Positions 1 through 13,500 are shown, counted from the first letter of the stretch. The stretch is DNA of 64,000 nucleotides from Nymphaea colorata (GCF_008831285.2 NC_045144.1:8035886-8099885), one strand, 5' to 3'. Program-made: numbers and translations. Notes: generated from the letters alone by a model not told the origin.

Positions 1-540
1 TTGGTGGAACAGTAAGTACCAAGTTCCCTAAAACATTCACTGAGTGAGCCTTTTTCCGGCATTTGATAACATTCGGCAGACCACCATGGCTCGAACCGGC
101 GTTTCCTGGAATGCCGGCAATGCTCAACATTCACCTGTCCCACTGCCGGCAGCAGAAATGATTCCAACTTCCAAGATACCACATCAAGTAATAAAGGACC
201 CATGCAAAGTTGCCACTTACCCAATTAGAGAAGTCATGGCTCAGACCTTTGCTGTGATTTAGCAATTTGCTTCGTTCTGCAACGCCAAAGCTTAATTCCA
301 GTCTAAACTAGCAGTGAAATGGTTACATTCGTGCACCTCAGGAGTGAAAAATCAGGCAACAGTTTATTCCAGTATGTATCAGAGCCCCATCCTATAATGA
401 AGCAATGTTGACAAGAATGACCACCCAGCAATATCCGCAACACATTTGAATGCAAAATGAAGATGCTATCGTGCTGTCTGGCACAGAAATATTGATGGTG
501 CCCAGAAAATTCTGTAGACAGAAAGAGGCAAGACAAAAAG
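1..540. other. Left edge, unassigned; possible end of a neighbouring gene
   Basis: A plus-strand frame is open from 44 to a stop at 262 and is richer in G and C than the DNA that follows. A GTAAGT sequence at positions 12-17 would make a good splice donor. Both would fit the last part of a plus-strand gene that starts outside the window. The translated stretch carries no domain I recognise, and a minus-strand frame at 303-536 is equally featureless. I therefore do not call a gene here. Confidence 0.2.
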
Positions 541-958
541 GGATTCTGGACAGTGTAAGACCATCATAGTTTGCTGCCCATCTTAAGAGTTGTACTCGGT
601 GTAGTTAAGTGTGTGTGCTTCGGTGTTGTTAAGTGTGCATGCTTCGAGGCATGAAGCGTGCGCATCAAACTGCCTCACTAAGGAAAACGCATCAAAGCGT
701 CTCCATCAGGCGCAAATTAACCTGATGTGTGCGCCTCAATGTTGTGAATCGTGAGGTAAGGTTTTTTTAAGTCCTCTCGCTGCTAACAAAGCTTTTTTTT
801 TTTTTGTGAAAAATGGTGTGCAAATATGTTCTCTTTGCATGCCTATGAAACCAATATACAAATATAGTTGATAATCTGTGGATAGTTTTGATTCTTTTAT
901 TCGTTTCATCCAATATGCATTGGTTCATAGGTAAGCACTGGCATGCTCATCTTACCTA

Positions 959-1262
959 GGGATGTTAATATATCTGGTTTGAATGGGATGTTCGACCGAA
1001 CCAATCCGAAAAAATCAGATATGAAAAAAAAAATATAAATCCGATTAAGAAATTGGATCGGATTCGGATTTAATAAATGATGTCCGATCAGATTTGGATT
1101 TAAATTTGGATATACATAAATATGATTCAGATTTGGATTTGGATCAGATTCATTTTTAGACAAATATCATGTATCTAATTCTAATACATTTTGAAAATTG
1201 GCAAAATCTTGTTCCAAATTCAGATTCGGATTATAAATATAAACGTCAGATTTTGATTGACC
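959..1262. repeat. Dispersed repeat built on GATTTGGAT-like words, copy 1
   Basis: This segment has the words GGATGTTAATATATC, an A-run, CCGATTAAGAAAT, many GATTYGGAT variants and ATACATTTTGAAAAT, in that order. The same order recurs at about 27430-27790, and a more diverged relative occurs at about 26580-26770. Same word order with many substitutions points to an old interspersed repeat family. The AT-rich frame it leaves open on the minus strand (906-1163) is a by-product of the repeat and not a gene. Confidence 0.65.
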
Positions 1263-1894
1263 AAACAGTAATTTAATTCTCTCTTGTCTCTTGGAGCTAA
1301 GAAGATCACGCTGATCGTTATAAGTTGTGAGCAGCCAAAAAAGCTTGAGTTGTCATGTTTCCAATGTCGTTTTGTGATTGATAACATGAGCAAATAAGTT
1401 TCCTCACATTGTTGCTAATTTAATAGTTATTCTTTTTCTTAACATTATTTTATGGATATTATAGATTTAATGATTTTGGACCTGAAGCAAGTTAGGCTTC
1501 GCTTCTCCTCGGGGCTCTCCGCCTCATTTGATATTTCAGAGGCCTAACGCTTCGCTTTGCTTCAACACATTTAACAACATTGCCATGATTGCATAGGTAT
1601 TTGTACCTATGATTGAGAAGCTGAAGTCACATGCATATTCTTTAACCCATCAAAATTTATTTTCTCTTTTCCATCTCTTATGTTGCTGTAAGGTGCAGAA
1701 TAATAATTTGTGTCTCTGCACACCGTCGGCTTGTGGATGAGGAGGTGAGTCATCCTGATCTGTGTATTAGTTTCTGAATCATTGCAGACGGTTGTGTATT
1801 TACTCATATGTGTGTCGTGCCTTTATTAATATGCATGTATTTGCTCAAGGCCTCAGGATAAACTTTTCAAACTATTGGAATAGAGACAGGAGCA

Positions 1895-2075
1895 TAGTCT
1901 GAAAGAGGGTGGTCGAATTATAGTTTCTAAATTTTAACATCGACCGAAATATCATTTTTCAAAATGTAAGACAAATGAAATTTTTTAGAATTTACATGTA
2001 TTTTTTCCTTTTTTTTGAGGTGGGAGAAGGGCCCTTGCCGGCGGGCTCTACCCTGGCTCCACCCCTACATGGGGA
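1895..2075. repeat. Dispersed repeat ending in a GGCTCCACCCCT-type motif
   Basis: A short AT-rich body containing TTTTCAAAATGTAAG is followed by GAGGTGGGAGAAGGGCCC and a GGCTCCACCCCT word. A copy with similar ends occurs in reverse at about 16240-16520, and a fragment with GGCGGAGCCAGAAATT lies at about 44995-45110. The recurrence and shared ends point to a small non-autonomous transposon family. I cannot see its exact ends. Confidence 0.4.
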
Positions 2076-2125
2076 GATTGCAACTATGTCAAGTACCTTC
2101 ACACAAATCGGTGGCGGAGGTGCTT

Positions 2126-2314
2126 GAAAATAGTTAACAATGAACATCTGATTTGATTCAAATTTTTTAGGAAATGTTTTTAACAAGGATATAGAAAATA
2201 GTTGACAATGAACATCTGATTTTATTCAAAATTTTTGATATATCGTACGTTTATCCAAGCCGTGAAGCAAGTTCTAGGATATATCGTACGTTTATCCAAG
2301 CCGTGAAGCAAGTT
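2126..2314. repeat. Two adjacent tandem duplications
   Basis: An approximately 38-bp block containing AATGAACATCTGATTT occurs at about 2126-2165 and again at about 2193-2230. Directly after it, a 37-bp block containing TATCGTACGTTTATCC is repeated without mismatch at 2237-2273 and 2278-2314, separated by CTAG. The exact identity of the second pair shows a recent duplication. Confidence 0.85.
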
Positions 2315-2319
2315 AGGAT

Positions 2320-3124
2320 TTTGGGGATATAAGGGTATGTCTTGAGATTTTTTATTAAAGGCGGTTTTCTTTTAAGTAAACATTAACCAAAAAAAAAAAA
2401 AAAAAACTATGGGCACCTGTTCCTCAGTCATCCTTCCTAGATTTGAAAACTAGATCAATCAATGTGTTGTCTTCATATGGAGTTTCAGCATATGACTAGC
2501 TATTTCTAACTTAGCAGAAAAAATAGCGTGCGTAGAGGATGAGAGGAGGACCTTAAAAGTGGGGGGACCTGTTTCCACTAGCTATGCAACTAAAAAATTT
2601 CCACCATTTTTAGATCTTTAGCAGCATAGCAGTCTGCCGAGTAGATTAAGTCCATTTTAATCGACTGTTGACAGGTTTTGAGTCTTTCATGGTGCATTGT
2701 CCTGGTTACTTCGAGTGCTCAAGGTTTTACCATCACCGTTAAAGAAGAACAATAAAAAGTCTGTGTCTATGTATGGTCATTGGCTTTACAGTTTTATGGG
2801 TAACGCCAACAGCATGCAAGGGAAGAAAAGACGCCAAATATCTATTGTTTGCACTTTACACCAACATAACGAGTTCAAAGGAAGGAAGAAAGCCTTAAAA
2901 CTAACTTGGGCTTTGTTGATTTTGCTCTTCATTCTACTTTCCACTTAAAAATCACCCAAGACTCGCTCAAACCTTCGTAGGATTCTGACAACAAGCCTAA
3001 TTCGATCTTCTGCCCATGTGTTCTAGTCTTCCAAATTCATGCTTGCAGTAAGTATGCAGCGATTAGGCGTTCAACTTTAGTGCATTCATTCCTTTTCATA
3101 ACTAAACTTTTGTTGCCTGTGTAG

Positions 3125-3173
<49 letters not shown>

Positions 3174-4640
3174 CGCTATTTTTTCCTCGTTCATTAAAAA
3201 AAAAAATCGTTATGGCGGTTTAATATGTAACAAGCTTTTTCTAAGGAACTGTTGGTTTATAGCCAAGGTTTTATGATATAAACGAAAAAAAAATGAGCGA
3301 AAGTGTGGTCAGCTTTTAGAATTTAAGGCAAACAAAGAAGAGAGAGAACTGGAGACTGTTTAGAAAATAGTGAGCATTTGGCAACAGTTTGCCCATGCGT
3401 TCATTGTAAAAAGAAGTGTACGGACCCCCGTTTTCTCGGCAAAATATTTCTTCAAACCTTCAATCAACAGAGTTACATGGTTCACTACTTCAGCACTGCA
3501 GTGGGCACTCACAGGGTCGGTGTCCTTTCTACATTGAAAAGAGGAAGGCCAACCATCTTTTGGAAAACTAGATCTATAAACTAATTGGTTACCAGATACA
3601 AGTTGGCAAGGAAATGACTACCACAGAAGATCAAAGATCACCAAGTAGAAGAAATGAGACTATATATATTCTATAAAATGTTGCTTAAACGACAAATGAT
3701 GTAGCTTGAGGGATGAACCGCAAGCATGACAAATTATGCTTTGAGGGTTACAATGTCCTGTCTGGCTGTCTCTTTTCGCTTTTGGTAACGTCATGTTGAG
3801 TCAGATCTGAGATTGGACCCATAAAATAACATGTTGTCTTCTAATTGTATTCAGGTTACTCAGGTTTCTTGGTAGCTGCACTAGGGGGTTTGATGCAATG
3901 GGTAGGGCTTTGATTGTCACAAAAACAGTCAAATTTCAAATTGCATGGGCACCACCTTCTGCGCAAGTCTAAGAAGGTACAAGCCTTGAGGGTGGAGGTA
4001 CAAACAAAAGGTTATATGCAATCCACACTGCGGCTAAATCTTGCATTTCAGATGCAGTTTCTTTTTGTTAGAAGAACAAAAAAATATAAGAAAAGAAGGA
4101 TCTTGGTCGTTTGAGGTGTGGTGGGTGGTGGGTCATATTCAGATGTACTAATAATCTGGATCCCACCTTGGTTTCTAATCTGGTTTCTAATAGATTTATA
4201 AGTTTAATCGTTACTTTCAGCTGGATCCACTTTCAACTCTAAATTAAATTCTAATGACACCATAATTTTAACATATTGTTATGTTGAGTTCCAATTGTTC
4301 TGGCATGATTTACCACCAACATAGAAATTTATGCTAAAAACTTCCACCTTAGGGCTTGGACAACTTCCACCTTGAATCTTGCATTGCTTTGTTTCTGCTT
4401 TCTTTTTTTTTTGGTCCAAATGAGTGTGAAGACTGAAGAGAAACTTAGAATTGAACCCTTTGGAAGCAGCAGCAATAAAGCCTTTTAGGTCATACACCTT
4501 AGCCCCAAGTTGTACACCTCTAGCTTTGGCCTTGGTAACGTGAACCTTGAGTGGCAGGTAAACAGCCGCACCTGACTGCACTATGTCAAGGCAGTGAAAC
4601 ACATTGCCGTAACAATAAGATCATTTGATCATGAGCTAGA
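2320..4640. other. Intergenic, no gene recognised
   Basis: This stretch separates the left-edge repeats from the invertase gene. It contains a TG/AG compound microsatellite at 3124-3174 and several homopolymer A or T runs. Short open frames on both strands (for example 2697-2948 plus and 4279-4602 minus) show no domain, signal or splice context that I recognise. Confidence 0.5.
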
Positions 4641-4963
4641 AATAAAGTGAACAAGACGGAACCTCTCAGAGTTCATACATCAAAGAAAACAATAAGTAGA
4701 GTACAAAACAGTTCGAGATGTCCGAAAAACTCAGGCTGTTTCACAAGCCGAATGAAACTTTTACGTAGAGAAAAAGATACAGAAGATGACACATACAATT
4801 CAAACCAAAATTTAGAAGGGGCATGCAATACAACATCTTCTCTTTTGTGCCCGTAAGGGCTTCCTTCTCCAAAAATGCTCGACCATCATGAAGCCTCACG
4901 TTTTATGGCCAAGGAGGACTTCCAAAGAAAAAGAATAAAGAAATAGACAGTACTATTACTGCA

Positions 4964-7900
4964 CTACGAAAAAAATGGATGAATATGTGCTGAGTCCATC
5001 TGCCAAATGTTGAGACTGGTAGTGGTGATAGGAACAGATGCATTGTTGAAGAGGAAGACACGAGCTGCCCCATAGATGGCCTCTGTTGGGTACACTCTAG
5101 ATGTTATGGACATTCTACCACCTTGGGCAAAGCTTTCAATTATTGAGTGATCAACCTGCAAGTAGACAATTTTTACAGCCGATTAGATCTTCAAATTTCC
5201 TGTATCTTCCAGGTCTCACAGATTCTACCTTGTTGTTTTCCCAATCTTTTTGCAGTAAAAATATGATATTTAGAAATTACTGACGACATATGGTCATATG
5301 TGTCTCGCATTGGACGCCCAGGGGATACGTAATCTCAATGGGCACAAACAGGGCGCTACTAGGCCTACAATGGCGCTTAAGTGCTGGGCACGTGTGACAA
5401 CCTGGAAAGCAATTATGGATCTTCATGATCCGAATTTTTGGCAACGAATGCAAGAGAGGAAAAAATGAAACTCAGTGATAATTGAAACGAAAATTATGGA
5501 AAAAAACTCCTCAAGCGGGTTGTCTACAATCACTAAGATTTCAACTTCTAAAGCTGTGCACACTCTGGCTATCCTTCATTCTTCAAAGAACTATCTTAGC
5601 ATCTATATTATTCAAAGATCAGTAGTCTTAAGGATGGTGGTAGTTTAAGGATTTAAAATCTTCACACCTTGCTAGGTCCAACCTGTTTCACATCTACATC
5701 TCTGGATAAAAAATGAGAGGACTTTTGTCCCATGACGACTGGGTTTTCATGCCTGTCGGACATGAATTCCACATCAATGCGTCCAACCTGTCATAAAGGA
5801 ATTCCAAATAGGTTCTCTCTCCGCAGCATGTGCTGCATTTTCTGGTTGCCAACTACCTGAATTTTAGTGGCGCTCACTTGTTCCAGATACTTCAACTCAG
5901 ATGAGTGGAAGTTGTTCACTTGGAGAGGCAGCAAACAATAATGCATAAAATTCGGAGTTGCTAGACGGTTTCATATTAATAATGTTATTGCATCTTTCAG
6001 AAGCAACATGACACTAGACGACATGGGCATCTACTTCATATGCTATTCCCTGAGATATACTGCCAATCAACAATGTTAACAATCAACAAAATTTACTCAC
6101 CAGTATCCGAATCGATAATTTCTCCCCAGAGAGTACAGGCACAGTATTTCCATATGTATACCCAACAAGATCCGTTGCTTTTGACGACCTGCCCCCATTG
6201 AAAAAAGTATGGTGATCAGGCAAGGAAATTAATGGTCAAAGAAGGACAGTGGCGTATATGCTGCGATTGAAGTAAGGGATTGCTTCTTCTGCATTTCAGA
6301 AGCCGCTGATTCCAGTGAAATTAAGTAAAATACCTATAATCTGAATTTTAAATGAGTTTTGTTTGTCCCATGTTGGACCTTTTTTAATTCTATTAGCTTC
6401 AGTAATCCGCAAAACACATGACCAGACTTACCTGGAGTCATCATGGCAGAAGTAAGTCCTGAAGTCACCAGTGGAAGCTTTGGCGACATAGAAGAAAACA
6501 GCAGTTTGTTCAACTAGGTTATCATCTGCAAAGATTAGCAGCCCAAATGGACCAAGAATGCCACGATCGGCAGCGCCACCGCTCGTGGTGCAGTTGTAGG
6601 TTACATCAGCTTCTGTAATGTTCTCTGAATAAGGAAATTCCATCTCAATGTTGATGTCCAACTGTTGGGCACAAAAGAATCAATCACATGTACTCTCCTT
6701 GAATATACCAAGAATCATTAAAAAGATGGAGGAAAAGGGTACCTGAGTTGCAGGAGTGATGTTCAATGGTAGGACAGATCCTGCCGCAACAGTGATGTTC
6801 TCAAAAGAGAACTCTGTCCTTCTAAGTCTTTTCACCTCTTCCACCGGCCATTGTATCAAATTGCTGTTTGTCTTCAGGTCGAGGTAGACAACTCTCGGTA
6901 TAGTCTGGATTGATTAAAAGAAACAAGTTTCATCATCACAAACAAGAAAGAGGCTATGGATTACCAAATACGTGTTGTCATTTTATACTTAAAATTTAAA
7001 ATTTAAAGTGAACATAAACCTGGAACGACATATACCTCGTTCTCACTTATTCAACTAAATACACTCACAACGCGTCAACTATCCATCCTTGAGTATATGA
7101 GTGTGCACATGGGTGACTATATATAAACGAGTGAATTATATACAGAAGCAGTTGGCCCACTTCAACTCAATCCGGATTAGTAGTTATAGGATGGATTATA
7201 TTACCTGTAACGAAGCCCAACCCTTCTCCAGATCGGTTTCCTCGCTATCCGTCTCACTAATCCAGCCCCACAAGATCCTTCTGCCCTTGTACTGGTCGTA
7301 GAACGTCTTTGAGGCGTAGTATTTGCCGTAATCGTAGCGCATCCCGATCCCCACATCCATCTCCAAGTCGTCCGGCGTCCACGTCTGGTTTGCCTCGTCG
7401 TAGGACCCCAGCGCATAGAAGTCCTTCTTCAGGTCGTCCAGGCTAGCCTTCAGCACGTACTTGACGTCTGTCTCATTGCTCGACGTATCGAGCCCCACCG
7501 TGCTCGTGGTCGAGACTGGGTAGAAGTCGATGCACTCCCACATGCCCGTCTCCGGCACCGAATGCAGCACCCCCTCCATCAACTCGTAATTGTAGAAGTC
7601 TGTAGTTTTGTAGACCAATGCAATGCCGGTCGTATTGACCTTCGACCCGATGGTCAAGTACCAGGCCTTACCATCCTTGGCGAACCAGGCAGTGGTCGGG
7701 TCGCGGAAATCATCGTAGAGGATGCCTCTAGGGGGTAGCAACACTGGGTTGGCCTCGTACTTGACCCAGTCGCGGAGGAGTGGGTCCGATAAGTTTGCCG
7801 GCACAGCAACATTCTGGACCTGAACTGATTCATTCGTCGAGCCGGTGTAGATCATCACTATGCGGCCGTCCGGCAATAGGGTCGCGGAGCCGGTCCAGAC

Positions 7901-8970
7901 TCCATTGATGTCATACCACTGGTCGGGAACCATGGCTAGGTCCAGGTACAGCCAGTGGATCAAGTCCTTGGACACGGCATGGCCCCATGTGATGTTCCCC
8001 CACACAGCAGAGTCAGGGTTGTACTGGTAGAACAGATGGTACCAGCCCATATAAAACAGTGGCCCTACAGATCAAAGTTCATCCATGAATTGAGGAGATA
8101 CAAAACTTTTTAGCACCACATCACAATAATTAATGAGCATGTCCTTTTCCCCTTTATTATTTCCCTGTCCCTTCTTTTCCAGATGATTACGAGTTTTGGA
8201 TTAGCTTCAAAGATCAAAGACCCACGGTCGAATTGCGGCTTGTAGCTTTCTATGTTGAAATCTGAAACTGATTGTGTTTGCTAAATGCGACTCAGACCAT
8301 GCCAATTGCAGTTATGACTCTCAGCATAGCGGTTGATTGTTCGAGGTTCTTTGGGAACAAGAGAAAGACCGGGGAAGAAAGTAGATGAGGTTTTGATTCT
8401 CTGAATCGATTGCTTACCATTGGGATCTAATGTCGTCCGGAAATGCCAACAACGAGCACAGACCGCCAGCCAATGAAGAAGCAACCCCAAGCAAAGCAGG
8501 AAAAATGGAAACTAGAATCAAATCGAGAAAAAAAAAAGTGAGAAAGAAATGGAGGAGGTAAAGAGGGGCAGAAATATCAAGGTACCGTTCATCCAGTTCT
8601 TCTCAGGCTGGAAATGGTAGCTGGTGCGTTGCCAGGCGAGCATGGCGTTCGTCCAGGTAAAGGACGGAGACGGCCATATGAGCGAGGCCTTCTCCGAAAC
8701 TCCCTCTGGCTTCCCTCTCGACACCGGCCAGAATGCCAATGGCTCGGGGCGATCGTCCTTCTTCTCCAAGACCAGTGGCTGCCTTGATGATTGGATCTTA
8801 CAGATGACGAGAAGACCAGAGAGGCCGACGACTGCGAGTAACACAGAGGCAAGGACCTGGATGGGTCTGCGTTGAGGAGAGCTGACTGTCGGGCGGCGAT
8901 CCGCTAGTAGAGGAGTGTAAGGGTGTGGGTTTTCCTGACCGAGACCGTTCAGTGGCTGAATTTCCGCCAT
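4964..8970 (-). CDS. VINV: Vacuolar acid invertase (beta-fructofuranosidase, GH32)
   Basis: This enzyme hydrolyses sucrose to glucose and fructose in the vacuole. I assembled seven exons on the minus strand: 8586-8970, 8418-8426, 7205-8064, 6743-6904, 6432-6661, 6101-6188 and 4964-5155. All borders are GT-AG and the frame is kept to a TGA stop, giving 641 residues, normal for the vacuolar subfamily. The N-terminus has PYTPLLA at 17-23 and one hydrophobic segment at 37-57, the signal-anchor pattern of vacuolar invertases. Catalytic motifs are present: WMNDPNG with nucleophile Asp129, FRDP at 251-254 and WECID at 307-311 with acid/base Glu308. Cell-wall invertases normally have Pro after WEC; Ile here fits the vacuolar type. 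The C-terminal beta-sandwich is complete. No damage is visible. The start at 8968-8970 is the only ATG upstream of the anchor. Confidence 0.96.
8418..8426 (-). other. 9-nt mini-exon (exon 2) of the invertase gene
   Basis: On the minus strand this reads TAG|ATCCCAATG|GTAAGC. It joins the last G of exon 1 to the GG of exon 3 and gives Asp-Pro-Asn-Gly, including the catalytic Asp. Such a 9-nt exon at this exact place is a known hallmark of plant invertase genes and is among the smallest plant exons. Confidence 0.95.
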
Positions 8971-10651
8971 TGGATCCGGCGGAGGAGGCTAGGAAACTGG
9001 CGAGGGTGATCTGCAACTCGACACCTGCGCAGAATTTAGAGGCAGATCACAAATAAGCTACTTCCTCATCCGTAATTTAGCGTTAATTTATAAGTTTAAA
9101 TTCATGTTAACATATTCTCGAAATAACAAATATCTGGAATTAAAAAAGGCCGTTAACTAGGGGTTAAATGACCTTGAGTGAGTTTTATAGCTCAATTTAT
9201 GGGAGCTGCCACTTTTTGGAATAAATCAAAAGACTGGCATGTTTCATTTTTTTCTCTTGTAAAATAATGGAAAAGGAAAGTTGAATAAAATTTATAAAGT
9301 AATCGAGTTTTCTTCTTGTTACTCGGCCAATCATTTAGGTTTTAAATTTTGTTGGTCATTTACCTTTACAACTTTTGAAAAACAAAGAAAAAAAAATATG
9401 ATTTAGTTCTTATATTTTTTCTCGCTTTTCTCTCATCCATTCATCTATTTCAACGAAATTCTGACTATCAATCATCATTCCATATATATATATATATGTG
9501 TGTGTGTGTGTTGAGTAGAAATTTTTTCTTCTATATATATATTGTAAAATATGTGCTCCTTCTTCTTGTAGCCACTACTAAATCATTACAAGAGCTGCAA
9601 CTGGTAAGGCATTCAGCTAAAGCTATGAAACCAAACCTCTTATTTAGGAGACTGGTCCTGACATGGCAAAGGAAGAAAAATATTTAAACCTTCCCTAAAA
9701 TTTTTATGACTAAATCCAAAGCTAATAAAAACTACTAATAAAATGTGACCAAAGAAAATTGCTAACATGGGTCTGCAGACACCTCAAACAGGCGGAAGTC
9801 TTTTTCTTTTTTCTCTGCGATGTTGCGCATTCACCATTCAGATTTTCACATTTTAGGAAAAACAATGAACTAAAAAATTCAGTCCCATTCTCGAACTAAT
9901 TTTACCTAATACGTCAAACACTCTTCAAATTTTTATGAAAATGTTTCTTTAAAATGAGCTGCTTAATTTTCAAATTTTTTGTATATGTAAAAAAATAAAT
10001 GCAGTATCATTTTTTCACAAAATGAATGAAAGGCAAATCTGATAAAGCAGGAGATGAGTCCGTTCTCTTTCTATGATGTGGAGAGCTTGCGATGATGTTA
10101 AGTTGCTCACGAGTGGGAAAAGAAAAACAGATGTTCAATGCATTCAAGGGAAACGGGTGAAATTTTTTCCGTTCCTGAAGACCAATTCCGCCATTGAAAG
10201 AGAGAAGAAGCCGAATCGAATCGAATCGACTAACAGGTACATCTTCTTAGATCAACCCCACAAAACCTTGCTTTTTGAGAAATAACATATGATCTAATGA
10301 CGAACGACAGAAGAAGACGGGGAAGCAAAGAGGGGAAACGCATTTACCTCTTCCTCAGCAACGTGATCCCACAGATTCGAAATTGCGAGGAAATGCGGAA
10401 GACACCTGCAAAGAGGAAGGGCAAAGCCGATCAACAACTTTGTGGGCGACCCTTTTGGGCGTCAGAGAATGAGTGAGAACGAGAGAGGGATACGCAGCCA
10501 CAAAAAAACGTTTTCTGAGTGCAAATAACTTAGCAAAAAGATCGTTGTTCGAAGGAAACAAGTTGAAGAAATTCCTTTTTCGTAGGAAACGCAGACACAA
10601 AATCTTCGTGTCTGTTCCCCATTCTTGGCAAACGAACCAGAGTAAGCGACC

Positions 10652-10688
<37 letters not shown>

Positions 10689-10760
10689 GGGTCTGGGGTT
10701 CCATACCTTGCGACTTGGGGGGAAGGAGTGAAGGAGACCAACGCCCTTTTATAATTTCTG
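8971..10760 (-). promoter_or_regulatory. Candidate upstream leader and promoter region of the invertase gene
   Basis: A minus-strand TATA-like word AATTATAAAA lies at 10747-10756, followed downstream by a pyrimidine-rich, GA/CT-repeat leader. Possible splice signals on the same strand are a donor after CGCAAG near 10710, an acceptor before GTGTCTTCC near 10406, a donor GTAAATGC near 10345 and an acceptor CTGCGCAG near 9026, just above the start codon. These would form a spliced 5' leader for the invertase. The link is inferred from order and strand only; the signals could belong to a separate non-coding transcript. Confidence 0.3.
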
Positions 10761-10819
10761 GTTCGACAACCGTTTCCGTTATTTCAATAACTTGACCATT
10801 CGCTACGCACTTGATCAAA

Positions 10820-12121
10820 AGAATGTTGTATATATATATATATATATAACTTACTTACCTCAAGAACAAAATCCAGACTTTTTAAACTTTGTAAAAAATG
10901 ATTTTAAACAAAATGTGTTGCATTTGTAAATACTAATTCAACATAAAACATGTTTTAATTCATGCTGTTTCAAAAAAAAAAACATTTTTTTCTTCCATCA
11001 GACATTTATGTTAAACTAAAAAAATGACTGATTTAGTATATGATTTTTACTAAAACATTATTATGTTTATATTGTTTGATTATGTAAAAAATACTTTAAC
11101 AATTAATTTCTAGTGGTCTGGTATTTGACCCTTACCTAATGGCGTATGTATAAGCGACAGGTAAATATGGGACTATTTAGATAAGGGACAAAAACCTGAT
11201 CTCTTACATTTGTGTTAAAAGATTCTGAACAAAATGTGAACCCCCTAATATTTTTACAAGCACTAAGCTAATACAAATTATATCTTAGTTCAAGTTATTT
11301 TTATAAAAAAAAAATTGATCTTCCTATGATCAAAATTTTGATGTCATAAAAGCCCCATTTATTTTACAAAATATTATTAAAGTAAAAAAAATAACTAACT
11401 TAATATATGTTTCTCTCCAAATTACTCTTAAGGTCATATCTATATTGTTAGATTGCAAAAAAAAGGCTTTAATAATTAGTTTTAACGAGTCTAGTTTTTG
11501 TCTGTTACATAAACAGTTTGGTTTTCATCAACTTTCTTTCATATATATATATATATATACATATTTGAAGTCAGCTAGCTACATCTATAGCCATATGGTT
11601 ATTTTTATTTTATATTGTTAAAAGCTGAAAATGCATCTAGATAAAAACCATGGTCAAGCAACTACCATTATAGATGCACTTTTTTCTCACTGTTTTTAAC
11701 AATACAAAGTAGTAGAAACTTTTTCTTTTATATATTGTTAAACAGTGTGCTCCTTGTTGTTGTGGCCCTAGTAAATAAATCATTAGAGGAGATGCGAGCA
11801 GGTCATATGGCTGCATGATTAATAAAAAGAAAAATAAGTTTTGCTTATTTAATTTAACGTTAAAATCCACGTGAGCCAACATGTGAAACCAAGATAAGAA
11901 GGTCTGTACAACATAAAAAAATTGAGGCCCCAATTATGTCACAAGGTTGTAAGTACGCCTGCAAACACTTCATTTTTGAAAGTATATGTACAAATATATA
12001 CATTATATATATAAATATAATAATCCAAAAAAATTCCTGAAAATACAAAAATAGAGGAAAATATATAAAAGCATGTTCTCTTTTGTAACGGAGACTTGCC
12101 CCAGACCCAGCCACGTTAACC

Positions 12122-12160
<39 letters not shown>

Positions 12161-12958
12161 GAAAGACCCAGTTTTATAGAAAACTGGTTTCGCCAGAGGC
12201 CTCTGGAAATGAGGCAAATGGGTTCTGTGCTGGTAAGCATGTGCATGTCCAGTTCATCGTTCGAATTGGTTTTAGCAAAACATCAAAAGAAGTTCGTCGG
12301 AAATGCGTTCAATCATGTTCCTGCCAAAAGTTTGAATTCTTCAAAAAAAATTATATTCTTTGTTGGAGAACAGGTAAATACAGATGATTTTGTTAAAAAA
12401 TATGTGAAAATTAAGTTAATGGCACTGAAGATGTTCTCCATATATTACTGCGATTTAGTTTTGTAGTGGATCTTAGATCCGAGGCTGATTTAAGTAAGAT
12501 TACTTTTATGTGACACTGATTTGAAATCCATGAATCTCACATTCGCGCTACATTTAAAAAAAAATATGGATTTAAGGTCCGAGGGAGAGGGTGTCGGACT
12601 TTAGATCCAGAAATGGTGATTAGAAAACACCCCAGATCTCAATCTGCGGCTATAAAACACTGCATGGATGTAATTTTTTTATTTGGAAACCTGGGAATCA
12701 ACTATAATATATGTTTGTCCAATCATCCAAACTTTTCTTAGTCTATGGAATAATGTTTATGTATGGACAAAAGCTTAATCCAGTATTTTCTTGGCGCACA
12801 TATGAAATAATAATATCATTAAAAGAGAAATTTTTGTAGGCATGTGGCAAATCTTAGCTTGCTCTTAAAATAAAAATAAAAAGTGTCAAAAAATATGAAA
12901 AAGCGGTTTCATGTGAAGGGTACTATTAATAACTATTGTGGATCACCGATGCCTTCAC

Positions 12959-12996
<38 letters not shown>

Positions 12997-13500
12997 GGTA
13001 GATCGAGAAATCTCATAGGGAATGGCACAGTACTGATTGGATCACTGTCTTCTTCTTCCCAATGCCTTCCTTCAACGATCCACAGGAATGACGAGGCCAT
13101 GTGATTAGAAGTTTTTTTTTTCTTTTAATAGGAAACTTACGTCTACCTACCTTGTATGAATGACAAAACATTTATAATTTAAATTGTTACAACATATGAT
13201 ATACTTTTTAACTTGAGTGTTATGACCGTCTCAAAGTAGGTCTAGTTGGGGCAAGTTTAATTGAGGCTAACTGAAAATCTGTCCGAAAAAGATTTGGTTG
13301 ATGAAAGATGTAGCTTTCTGAAGCTGGTTACATGGACACTTCTGAACACCTAGATATAAGTGTGTAATGACCAATAGTGAAAAAAGAGATTTTTAAAAGG
13401 GTGAAAAAGAAAAGATGAAAATATAAAAAGTCCTAAATGTATATATCTTTATAAAAAAATTATAAAATGTTTCAACCCCCTTCTTTTTTTCACGAGTGTA
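10820..13500. other. AT-rich intergenic DNA with TA microsatellites, no gene seen
   Basis: TA microsatellites lie at about 10830-10849, 11542-11559, 12126-12156 and 12963-12993, among many poly-A/T stretches. Open frames on either strand are short and have no recognisable protein features. No RNA gene was recognised. Confidence 0.5.

Noticed and set aside
906-1163. Minus-strand frame rich in Asn and Pro
   Set aside because: It is the translation of the GATTTGGAT-type repeat and has no gene context.
8624-8875. Plus-strand frame of 83 codons
   Set aside because: It is antisense to exon 1 of the invertase gene.
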